Shown here one piece after another: positions 1 to 5,671 of a DNA stretch of 5,883 nucleotides. The position numbers and the translations under genes are program-made. The stretch is from an uncultured Clostridia bacterium. GTDB taxonomy: Bacteria > Bacillota > Clostridia > TANB77 > CAG-508. The stretch's first letter is position 1. Each line of letters starts with the position of its first letter. The stretch spans positions 1 to 5,883 of the forward strand of contig CANQKB010000080.1 in the NCBI GenBank assembly GCA_947624405.1, read 5' to 3'. The notes under the pieces are model-generated. The model was given only the letters and a program-made list of their open reading frames with translations, was not told the origin of the DNA and did not search any database.

Positions 1-80
1 TACGCGTTCATTTCAAAACAACTATTTTACAGGCTTTATATAAATATCACTGAACCGTTACTATAAAATTTCAAACGTAT

Positions 81-110
81 TAGAATAATTTATCATTCTA
101 GGAATATACT
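81..110 (+). promoter_or_regulatory. Possible promoter with palindromic operator upstream of the TIGR04086-like gene
   Basis: An imperfect 20-bp palindrome at 81-100 has TAGAAT and ATTCTA arms and about 8 of 10 symmetric positions. A -10-like TATACT follows at 105-110, before the ribosome binding site at 121-130. No good -35 is visible 16-18 bp upstream. The palindrome overlaps where the -35 region would lie, so a repressor bound there could block transcription; this is inference from position only. The regulator is unknown. AT-rich dyads arise easily by chance in DNA of this composition, so the call is weak. Confidence 0.3.
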
Positions 111-137
111 ACTAAATATAAAAGGAGGGGAAATTTT

Positions 138-515
138 TTGGAAAATATATTAGATAAAAATTTTATAAAAATAATAAAAGGAATAGTCATATCTTGCATA
201 GTAACATTGTTACTCTTATTCATATATGCCTTATTACTTCGTTTTACAAATATTGGTGAAAATACAATTTCTCCAGTAATCATTGCAATAACAGGAGTAA
301 GCATATTAATTGGAAGCTCTATTGGTGCTGGAAGTATAAAGAAAAATGGAATCATCAATGGTGGCATAATAGGGCTTACATACATCATTTTGCTTTATCT
401 TTTATCAAGCCTTACAGGAACAGGTTTTGCATTAAACATGTATTCAATAATATTAATGTGTGTATCTGCTGGTGCAGGTGCTATAGGTGGTATAGTAGGA
501 GTTAACTTAAAATAA
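138..515 (+). CDS. TIGR04086-family small integral membrane protein
   Basis: This encodes a 125-residue, very hydrophobic protein with four likely membrane helices at about residues 13-34, 45-63, 72-93 and 100-122. The last two carry small-residue, glycine-rich faces (for example the GAGAIGG run near residues 112-118). Length, helix number and Gly/Ser-rich helices resemble the TIGR04086/YrzE-like family, common in Clostridia and of unknown function. The start is TTG at 138, supported by a strong AGGAGGGG ribosome binding site ending 7 nt upstream; no ATG lies near it. The gene appears monocistronic and converges on rplT. A role in envelope function is only a guess. The family call comes from overall pattern, so confidence in the reading frame is higher than in the name. 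Confidence 0.8.
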   Translation: MENILDKNFIKIIKGIVISCIVTLLLLFIYALLLRFTNIGENTISPVIIAITGVSILIGSSIGAGSIKKNGIINGGIIGLTYIILLYLLSSLTGTGFALNMYSIILMCVSAGAGAIGGIVGVNLK

Positions 516-567
516 GTATCCTTTATTACTAGTATAAAAATTCACTTTATTTCATTACAATAAAGTT

Positions 568-606
568 AAAAAAAATGACATTAACTTAAATTAGTTAATG
601 TTCATT
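568..606 (-). terminator. Rho-independent terminator after rplT, probably shared with the convergent gene
   Basis: Read on the minus strand, a 9-bp stem (ACATTAACT with AGTTAATGT), extended by four more pairs past one bulged base, closes a 6-nt loop and is followed by eight T residues (the A run at 568-575). It begins 8 nt after the rplT stop. On the plus strand the hairpin is followed by a broken T-rich stretch (605-614), so it may also end the transcript of the membrane-protein gene. A second, weaker hairpin (544-551 with 559-566) lies next to it and may be a backup. Confidence 0.85.
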
Positions 607-613
607 TTCGTTT

Positions 614-964
614 TTATGCATTTTTAGCTTGTTCTGCAATTTTTGCAAATGCTTCACTATCTGAAACTGCTATTTCTGCAAGCATTTTTCTATTGATAGA
701 AATATTAGCTTTTTTTAGACCTGCAATTAATTTACTATATGTTAATCCATTTTGTCTAGCAGCAGCATTAATTCTTGTTATCCATAATTTTCTAAAATTA
801 CTCTTTTTATCTTTTCTACCAACATAAGCATACATTCCTGATTTCATAACAGCTTGTTTTGCCATTCTAAATCTGTAATGTTTTGCTCCATAATAACCCT
901 TAGCTTGTTTCATAACTTTTTTATGTTTTTTACGTGTTATTCTAGCTGTTTTAACTCTTGCCAT
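614..964 (-). CDS. rplT: 50S ribosomal protein L20
   Basis: A complete 116-residue L20. It opens with the basic MARVKTARITRKKHKK segment, followed by KGYYGAKH and RFRMAKQAV, then the conserved WITRINAAARQNGLTYSKLI block around residues 61-80. L20 binds 23S rRNA early in assembly of the large subunit. In Firmicutes it also represses its own operon by binding the infC leader. The start is ATG with AGGAGG 8 nt upstream. It is the last gene of infC-rpmI-rplT, 25 nt after rpmI, and is followed by a strong terminator. No in-frame CGG codons. Confidence 0.98.
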   Translation of the reverse strand: MARVKTARITRKKHKKVMKQAKGYYGAKHYRFRMAKQAVMKSGMYAYVGRKDKKSNFRKLWITRINAAARQNGLTYSKLIAGLKKANISINRKMLAEIAVSDSEAFAKIAEQAKNA

Positions 965-989
965 TTCAAATTCCTCCTATTCTTAACCA

Positions 990-1193
990 TTAATTATCAT
1001 ATGGTAATAATCTTTTAATTCCATGTACGCAAGTTTTATCTGCGTATGCATCTTGGATTTTACCTGTTTTTCTTTGTCTACTTGTTTTATTTGAAAGTAA
1101 ATGTCTTCTATTTGCTTTTGTTCTTTTTACTTTTCCAGTTGCTGTCATACTATATCTTTTTCTAGCAGCTCTATTAGTTTTTAATTTTGGCAT
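990..1193 (-). CDS. rpmI: 50S ribosomal protein L35
   Basis: A complete 67-residue, highly basic L35. It has the family start MPKLKTNRAARKR, the TGKVKRTKANRRHLLSNK centre and a C-terminal IKRLLPY motif. Compared with the KT-H-R-G-A-A-KR pattern usual near the N terminus, this protein has TNRAARKR, a slightly divergent form. L35 is a small structural protein of the large ribosomal subunit. The start is ATG behind a strong AGGAGGAGG ribosome binding site. It lies between infC (30 nt upstream) and rplT (25 nt downstream), the standard order. Confidence 0.97.
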   Translation of the reverse strand: MPKLKTNRAARKRYSMTATGKVKRTKANRRHLLSNKTSRQRKTGKIQDAYADKTCVHGIKRLLPYDN

Positions 1194-1223
1194 AATACTC
1201 TCCTCCTCCTAACTATTATATTT

Positions 1224-1733
1224 CTATTTATTTAATGAAAAAATTATAAACATATTTTTACCTTCTAAAAATGGCTTTTTCTCTGGAGTTGCAATATCAG
1301 AAAGTTCTTCAATAAACTTATTTAAAATATCCTCTCCAAGTTTTACATAGTTTAGTTCTCTTCCTCTAAAACGTACTGTAACCTTAACTTTTGAACCACT
1401 TTCTAGAAACTTTCTAACATTTTTTACTTTAAAATTAAAATCATGTTCTTCTGTATTTGGCGTAACACGTATTTCTTTAATCTCATATGTTTTTTGCTTC
1501 TTTTTAGCTTCTTTCTCGTGCTTTGCTTGTTCAAACTTATATTTACCATAGTTCATAATTTTACAAACTGGTGGATTTGCATTTGGTGCAACTAACACTA
1601 AGTCTAAATCTTTTTCAATTGCAATTTCTAATGCTTCTTTAGAAGACATAGTTCCAAGTTTTTCTCCAGTTTCACTAATAACTTGAACTTCATTTGAACG
1701 TATTTGTTCATTAATTAGTAATTCTTGTTTTAT
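1224..1733 (-). CDS. infC: Translation initiation factor IF-3, with apparent AUA start codon
   Basis: IF-3 binds the 30S subunit, prevents premature joining of the 50S, and checks the start-codon/initiator-tRNA match. The frame gives 169 residues, the normal length. The N-domain begins IKQELLINEQIR and continues ETGEKLGTMSSKEAL. The linker and C-domain include NPPVCKIMNYGKYKFEQ, EIRVTPNTEEHDFNFKV and VTVRFRGREL. The first ATG (1649) would remove 28 residues, including the conserved LLINEQIR segment. Upstream, no ATG, GTG or TTG is in frame. ATA at 1733-1731 lies 8 nt after GGGAGG (1747-1742), so it is the best start. Non-standard infC starts (AUU in E. coli) are known to allow IF-3 to repress its own synthesis. 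The next in-frame alternative, ATT at 1715, is too far from the ribosome binding site. Confidence 0.95.
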   Translation of the reverse strand: MKQELLINEQIRSNEVQVISETGEKLGTMSSKEALEIAIEKDLDLVLVAPNANPPVCKIMNYGKYKFEQAKHEKEAKKKQKTYEIKEIRVTPNTEEHDFNFKVKNVRKFLESGSKVKVTVRFRGRELNYVKLGEDILNKFIEELSDIATPEKKPFLEGKNMFIIFSLNK

Positions 1734-1870
1734 TTTTAAAACCTCCCTTATATAAAAATAGATTTGTTACATAAAAACAAATCTATCCACTAAAATAAAA
1801 TATATATTTATTTTAACCTTTTCCCATACTTAGGTTAAGGTGAGAAGTGGATGACTTCTTCTTACACACA
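1734..1870 (-). ncRNA. infC operon leader RNA, probable L20-responsive attenuator
   Basis: About 137 nt lie between the predicted transcription start and the infC start codon. In 5'-to-3' order the leader contains a small hairpin (AGAAGT with ACTTCT, 1859-1843), a hairpin with TTAACCT and AGGTTAA arms (1838-1813) and a terminator hairpin (1786-1754). A distant 7-nt pairing, AUCCACU (1852-1846) with AGUGGAU (1791-1785), can extend by five pairs across one bulged A and would then take up the 5' arm of the terminator. This two-state design fits the L20 leader of Firmicutes, in which L20 binding promotes termination upstream of infC-rpmI-rplT. The family assignment rests on position and architecture, not on a covariance-model match. 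Confidence 0.7.
1754..1786 (-). terminator. Intrinsic attenuator in the infC leader
   Basis: On the minus strand a perfect 11-bp stem, ATAGATTTGTT with AACAAATCTAT, closes a 7-nt loop and runs into TTTTT, just before the infC ribosome binding site. It is AT-rich (two GC pairs), so it is a moderate terminator, as expected for a regulated one. Its 5' arm overlaps the distant pairing described for the leader, so the two structures exclude each other in part. Confidence 0.75.
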
Positions 1871-1876
1871 AATAAT

Positions 1877-1904
1877 ATTATACACCTTTTTTCGCAAAAG
1901 TCAA
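1877..1904 (-). promoter_or_regulatory. Sigma-A promoter of infC-rpmI-rplT
   Basis: On the minus strand TTGACT (1904-1899) and a perfect TATAAT (1882-1877) are separated by 16 bp, a near-consensus vegetative promoter. Transcription would begin near 1870. The -35 box is only 17 bp after the yunB stop and no terminator separates them, so read-through from the sporulation genes is also possible. Confidence 0.88.
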
Positions 1905-1921
1905 GTAAAATCGCAAATTTT

Positions 1922-2630
1922 TCACTCTATCATGTCAATTAAATTAGACGAATCCATCCCCTCTAAATTATAATATGTCGATGGCACCATCCCAACAATC
2001 ACATTTTCAGCAAGCATAACTTCATTTCTAATAGATTCATCCGTAGTTCTATAAGGCGTTAGCACACTTACATTACAAGTCACATCCAAATAAATTCTGT
2101 GTATAGTTTGATTAATTCCTGTACTTTTAAATTCAGACCTAACTGTTGTTTCTACTGTTCCAGAATCTAAAAACTTAACAGGTACATTTGGTCCAATGCC
2201 CGCCAAAAGCTTTATTCCTGTAAAGCTTCCGTAGTTTCACTACAGCACTACTTTCATCATCGGCAATTAAAGCATTTTGAATTTTCTCTGTGATATTTGA
2301 AATAATCTCATTAACAGTAACAATATTAGACTGCATCATTGTAACATTTCCATTACTATCTTTGTAAATATTCACTAAATCACTATATGTATAATTTTCC
2401 ATTACCTCAGTTGCCATTTGATTTGCAATAATAGTTGCCTTTGTAATTGCAACATCTTCGCACACTTTATCTATAATTGGTGACATAGCATTTATTATCA
2501 TGTTCAAAGAAATAATTGCAATTACAAATACACATGTAACTTCATATGCTTTTCCATTTTTTCTATCTCTAATTCTAAACCCTTTAAATTTAGGCAATCT
2601 TATTCGATTTCTTGAATAAATTTTATCCAT
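1922..2630 (-). CDS. yunB: Sporulation protein YunB, interrupted by a +1 frameshift at a CGG codon
   Basis: YunB is a sporulation protein made in the mother cell under sigma-E in Bacillus subtilis; its biochemical role is unknown. The first frame (ATG 2630) encodes a basic N terminus, one membrane helix at about residues 31-50 (VTCVFVIAIISLNMIINAMS) and a domain with a VNEIISNITEKIQ helix. After V-V-K-L (residue 133) the frame meets CGG at 2231-2229 and then runs 17 more unrelated codons to a TAA at 2175. The +1 frame carries the rest of the family: GSFTGIKLLAGIGPNVPVKF, then SEFKSTGINQTIHRIYLDV, and near the end MLAENVIVGMVPSTYYNLEG. Skipping the C of CGG joins them as KL-GSFTG in a 235-residue protein of normal length. 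The start lacks a clear ribosome binding site, 8 nt after the sipL-like stop, which suggests coupled translation. It could be a pseudogene, an assembly error or a recoded gene. Confidence 0.85.
2229..2231 (-). other. Putative +1 frameshift site (CTA CGG A) in yunB
   Basis: In frame zero the codons read CTA CGG AAG. If the ribosome skips the C after CTA it next reads GGA AGC TTT ACA GGA, giving Gly-Ser-Phe-Thr-Gly, the conserved YunB segment. The +1 frame has a TGA only two codons upstream of this point and frame zero runs on to 2175, so the switch is confined to roughly 2238-2175. Family similarity places it at or next to the CGG. Removing one A of the AAA at 2237-2235 would also restore the frame, giving N-Y-G instead of K-L-G. 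Confidence 0.6.
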
Positions 2631-2638
2631 GCAATATA

Positions 2639-4184
2639 TTATGCATTAACTTTCGCTTCTGTTCTACATCTTAATACTTTTGGAATAAAAAGTTGCATAC
2701 CAACGCTAATTTTATCTGGATTTTCAATATTATTAACTCTTACAATATCATCAACTGTGCTTTTATATTTTTTTGCAATTTTCCATAAACTATCACCTGG
2801 TTTTACAAAATATATAATCATACTGTATGGGTTATCGTCACCTTCTGCAAGCTCTTCAATATTATCAATTACATTTACATTTTCGAGATTATATGCAAGA
2901 GTATTTACTTCTAAATCAACTTTAGCAGAAACTTCCATACTATCTTTAGTAAATTCCTCAAACATAGGAGAAACATCTACATTTATTATACTGTCCTTTC
3001 TAAGCCCTGATATTTCTTGAGAAAAAGCAATAGGCACATTTACTTCCTCTGTTTTTGCGCTTTTCCCTTCATCATTAATCAAAATAAATTGCAAATTCAA
3101 ATCTCCAGAATATTCAGCTTTATCATTGCTTGCCTTTATCTCATTTATATCAACATTTGCCATTACATCAGCTATTTTGTAATCTGCCTCTTCTAGTTTT
3201 ACTTTTTCTCTAATATTAACTGTATTTCTTGTATTTTTCATATTAACCATAGATAATGCATTTGTTTGAGAAAATCCAATATTTCTACTTGGACTATACA
3301 TATCCTGTATCATACTTATTTCTTTATTTCCAAAGACACTACAATATATATCAAACTCAAGTTGTACTTCAATCGAATGTTCATCACTTGGCTTTATTAT
3401 GCTATTTTTTAACTTATATTTTACATCGCAAATATCATCTTCTGAAATGCCTGTTATATCTATAAATCCCATTATTGGTATTGTTTCATATGCTCTTTTT
3501 ATTAAACCGTTCATCTGTTAAATATATTATTTTTATTGCAACATCTGCTTTTGCCAATACTTTATTATAGCTAATCTTTGTATCTTTATTGATTAAATTA
3601 AAATTGACTGCTAATATCTCTGCAACATTGTCTGTATTGTCTACTGTGATAGTTTCTCTTGCTGATGATTTAGTTAAATTTTGACCTATCAATGAATTCA
3701 TTTTAAGAGATACTACTTGAGTTTGTAAATCATCTACCCCCATTATTTCTTTTATCATTTGTTCTCTTTCGTTCATAAACACATTTGCTTCAACTTCTAG
3801 CATTATTTTAAAGCTTACTTTTCTACCATTTAATATTTTACATTCTATTTTCTTTATTATTACTTTTTCATCTAAATTCATTTGTCCGTCAACTCCAGCA
3901 AAATCCAATATTTCTGTGAAATCAATACTAGTGTTAAATGCTCTTATCCCTTCTGTTTCTCCATCTGCTAAGTACATTAAATATATATTTACATTTCCAT
4001 CTAGCCTTATTTTATTTTCTAATATTTCTTTTTTATATACACACACATTTCCACTTGTAGCAATTTCACTTAATATATCTGGCTTTACATCTGGTATTAT
4101 ACTATCCCCTGTTACCGTTATTTGAAATGTTTTTCTTCCTACAACTTTGTTTATGCTCAAAGTTTCTTTTACCGCATCTATCAT
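2639..4184 (-). CDS. sipL: SipL-like DUF3794 (SPOCS) and LysM spore-coat assembly protein, interrupted by a +1 frameshift at CGG
   Basis: DUF3794/LysM proteins such as Clostridioides difficile SipL bind SpoIVA and help anchor the coat around the forespore. The N-terminal frame (ATG 4184, AAGGAGGGG ribosome binding site) shows the family hallmark GDSIIPDVKPDIL at residues 26-38 and a first SPOCS domain to about residue 135. A second begins near residue 165. After YLTDE (residue 225) a CGG at 3509-3507 is followed in frame zero by six codons and TGA. The +1 frame continues GLIKRAYETIPIMGFIDITG, completing the second SPOCS domain. A third lies at about 320-430 and a C-terminal LysM at about 456-502 (VKPGDSLWKIAKKY, then VNNIENPDKISVGMQLFIPK). 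Skipping one C gives about 514 residues, a usual length for the family. Both parts are otherwise undamaged, with intact codons over more than 500 positions, which argues against an old pseudogene. An internal ATG at 3514 could in principle start the second part, but it has no ribosome binding site. Confidence 0.88.
3507..3509 (-). other. Putative +1 frameshift site (GAA CGG T) in the sipL-like gene
   Basis: Frame zero reads GAT GAA CGG TTT AAT and stops at a TGA six codons after the CGG. Skipping the C gives GAT GAA GGT TTA ATA AAA, that is D-E-G-L-I-K, running straight into the SPOCS domain. The next base after CGG is T here and A in yunB. No strong internal ribosome-binding sequence or clear downstream hairpin is seen around this site. 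Confidence 0.6.
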
Positions 4185-4216
4185 TCATTTCCCCTCCTTG
4201 ATACTCTTTTTAATTA

Positions 4217-4245
4217 TATATATGCAAAGTTTAGAAAAAAATTAC
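4217..4245 (-). promoter_or_regulatory. Possible sigma-E promoter for the sipL-yunB operon
   Basis: On the minus strand GTAATTTT (4245-4238) and CATATATA (4224-4217) are 13 bp apart. They resemble the mother-cell sigma-E elements GTMATATT and CATACANT, with one mismatch in the first and two in the second. A sigma-A-like TATAAT (4218-4213) overlaps the second element but has no good -35. A sigma-E promoter would suit both downstream genes. The region is very AT-rich, so chance matches are likely. Confidence 0.35.
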
Positions 4246-4284
4246 AATAAATAAACCCATATACTGAAAACATAACCAAAACTC

Positions 4285-4313
4285 TTTATTTTTTCGTAAA
4301 AATGTGATATAAT
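4285..4313 (+). promoter_or_regulatory. Sigma-A promoter upstream of the SPFH gene
   Basis: A perfect TATAAT at 4308-4313 is preceded by TG one base upstream (4305-4306), an extended -10. The -35 region at 4285-4290 (TTTATT) is weak with a 17-bp spacer, as extended -10 promoters tolerate. Transcription would start near 4320 and run through the nfeD remnant into the SPFH gene. Confidence 0.65.
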
Positions 4314-4365
4314 TAGTTTGTATTTTTAGAGATAGGAATGTTTTTTCCAATTATGTAGTTATAAT

Positions 4366-4440
4366 TTAGAATTAAAAGCAGGAGAAACAGTACTTGTCAA
4401 CAGAATAGATGGTGTTAAAACTATCATTTCAAGAATTTAA
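4366..4440 (+). pseudogene. C-terminal remnant of an NfeD-family gene
   Basis: The frame encodes LELKAGETVLVNRIDGVKTI followed by four residues and a TAA at 4438-4440. This matches the last strand pair of the OB-fold at the C terminus of NfeD proteins, which typically read as K-G-x-x-V-x-V-x-x-I-D-G-x-K-L-x-V. NfeD genes usually lie directly upstream of SPFH/stomatin genes and act with them, and this fragment ends 22 nt before the SPFH start. Upstream the frame is open only to a TAG at 4334-4336 and has no ATG, GTG or TTG, so it cannot be a complete gene. The remnant sits between the promoter and the SPFH gene, as if most of nfeD was deleted while the operon promoter was kept. A chance resemblance over 24 residues cannot be fully excluded. 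Confidence 0.55.
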
Positions 4441-4462
4441 TATATTAAAAGGAGGATTTGTT

Positions 4463-5368
4463 ATGTGGTTTTTAATAGTTTTACTTGTAATTATATTAAT
4501 AATTGCATTTAAGTCAATTAAAATCGTTAAACAATCTGAGGTTTACATTATCGAAAGATTAGGAAAATATCATAAAATAGCAGATGCTGGTCTTACAATA
4601 ATCATCCCATTTTTCGACCATGTACGTTCTGTTGTAAGCTTAAAGCAACAAACAATGGATGTTCCCCCTCAGGGTGTTATTACAAAAGATAATGTTACTA
4701 TATCAATAGATACAGTAGTTTTCTATAAAGTTACAGACCCTGCAAAAGCAGTATATGAAATTCAATCTTTAAGAAAAGGTATAGAATATCTTTCGATTAC
4801 AACTATTCGTGATATTGTTGGTAAAATGGACTTAGACCAAACATTTAGTTCAAGAGATTTAATAAATGACCAATTAAGAATTATACTTAATGAAGCAACA
4901 GACCAATGGGGTTGCCAAATTGATAGAGTAGAAATCAAAGATATTACCCCACCTGCTGATATCCGTGATGCAATGGAAAAACAAATGAATGCAGAGAGAA
5001 ATAAAAGAGCTGCTATCCTTCAAGCTGAAGGTGAAAGACAATCTGCAATCACTATTGCTGAAGGTCAAAAGGAAGCTGCAATTTTAGCTGCAGATGCTGA
5101 TAGAGAAGCCAAAATTAGACGTGCTGAAGGTGAAGCTGATGCTATTAAAAAAGTTGCCGAGGCTAAGGCTAAAGAAATTGAAATGGTTTATGGTGCAATA
5201 AGAAAAGCTTCTCCAGATGACAAATTAGTACAATTAAAATCATTAGAAGCATTAAAAGAAATTGCAGATGGAAATGCAAATAAAGTATTTATACCATTTG
5301 AGGCAACAAGTGCTTTATCTAGCTTAGGTACAGCGTCTGAAGTATTAAAAGACAAAGCTAACAAATAA
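4463..5368 (+). CDS. SPFH/band-7 (stomatin/QmcA-like) membrane scaffold protein
   Basis: A 301-residue protein. An N-terminal membrane anchor lies at residues 2-18. The SPFH/band-7 domain spans about 20-175, with SEVYIIERLGKYHKI, MDVPPQGVITKDNVTISIDT and WGCQIDRVEIKDITPP. A long charged coiled coil at about 175-245 contains repeated AEGE/AEGQ units, and a hydrophobic C-terminal tail follows. Bacterial relatives (E. coli QmcA, flotillin-like proteins) form large membrane cages or microdomains, often around membrane proteases; the partner here is unknown. ATG at 4463 is chosen because AAAGGAGG ends 7 nt upstream. An in-frame ATG at 4409 would add 18 residues that include the translated ribosome binding site. 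No intact nfeD partner is present, only a fragment upstream. The codons are typical of the window and no CGG is used. Confidence 0.95.
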   Translation: MWFLIVLLVIILIIAFKSIKIVKQSEVYIIERLGKYHKIADAGLTIIIPFFDHVRSVVSLKQQTMDVPPQGVITKDNVTISIDTVVFYKVTDPAKAVYEIQSLRKGIEYLSITTIRDIVGKMDLDQTFSSRDLINDQLRIILNEATDQWGCQIDRVEIKDITPPADIRDAMEKQMNAERNKRAAILQAEGERQSAITIAEGQKEAAILAADADREAKIRRAEGEADAIKKVAEAKAKEIEMVYGAIRKASPDDKLVQLKSLEALKEIADGNANKVFIPFEATSALSSLGTASEVLKDKANK

Positions 5369-5380
5369 CCTACATATACA

Positions 5381-5415
5381 AAAAAAATTCCCAAGTCATA
5401 CTTGGGGATTTTTTT
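5381..5415. terminator. Bidirectional terminator between the SPFH gene and rpmE
   Basis: ATTCCCAAG (5387-5395) and CTTGGGGAT (5401-5409) form a 9-bp stem with one G-T wobble and a 5-nt loop. It is flanked by a run of seven A on the left and seven T on the right, so it works as an intrinsic terminator on both strands. It lies 12 nt after the SPFH stop and 11 nt after the rpmE stop. Confidence 0.92.
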
Positions 5416-5426
5416 GATAATGTAAA

Positions 5427-5630
5427 TTATCCTTGTATTCCATATTTTTTTCTAAATTTATCTGCTCTACCACCTGTTGATGTTTGTTTTAAATTACCTG
5501 TCCAATAAGGATGACATTTTGAGCAAATATCAACATTCATTGATTTTTTTGTTGATTTTGTTTTTATTACATTTCCACATGCACATGTTATTGTTGCATC
5601 TGTAAATTCTGGATGTAAACCTTCTTTCAT
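5427..5630 (-). CDS. rpmE: 50S ribosomal protein L31, zinc-binding form
   Basis: A 67-residue L31 beginning MKEGLHPEFTDATITCACGN and ending with GGRADKFRKKYG. Cysteines at 16, 18, 36 and 39 (CAC and CSKC) form the zinc-binding set of the C+ type of L31, as opposed to the zinc-free paralogue made under zinc shortage. The protein sits at the bridge between ribosomal subunits. The start at 5630 is chosen because an AGGTG ribosome binding site lies about 9 nt upstream and family members start MKEGIHP. An in-frame GTG four codons upstream overlaps that site and is rejected. It lies 41 nt after a small membrane-protein gene on the same strand and ends at a bidirectional terminator. Confidence 0.96.
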   Translation of the reverse strand: MKEGLHPEFTDATITCACGNVIKTKSTKKSMNVDICSKCHPYWTGNLKQTSTGGRADKFRKKYGIQG

Positions 5631-5671
5631 TGTGTAATTCACCTCTTTCTTTTTTACATATCTATTAGAAA

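Noticed and set aside
1..66. C-terminal end of an upstream gene (frame open from base 1 to TAA at 64)
   Set aside because: The 21 residues are not recognisable, other frames are also open over much of this short stretch, and nothing else supports coding.
1922..2206. Treating the C-terminal YunB part as a separate gene starting at TTG 2206
   Set aside because: The YunB-like sequence extends upstream of the TTG (GSFTGIKL), there is no ribosome binding site, and the N-terminal half lies immediately upstream in another frame.
2757..3465. Plus-strand open frames opposite the sipL-like gene (also near 3916-4125) and other antisense frames in the window
   Set aside because: They are shadows of well-supported genes, lack ribosome binding sites and have no recognisable protein features.
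2229..3509. Reassignment of CGG to another amino acid (known for some Firmicutes) as explanation
   Set aside because: Reassignment keeps the frame, but here the frame itself changes at CGG and frame zero soon reaches a stop.
2639..3514. Treating the second half of the SipL-like gene as an independent gene starting at ATG 3514
   Set aside because: No ribosome binding site precedes it, and it begins in the middle of a SPOCS domain whose first part ends the upstream frame.
4409..4462. Upstream ATG at 4409 as start of the SPFH protein
   Set aside because: It would translate through the AAAGGAGG site and the end of the nfeD remnant; ATG 4463 has ideal spacing and gives the usual N-terminal anchor.
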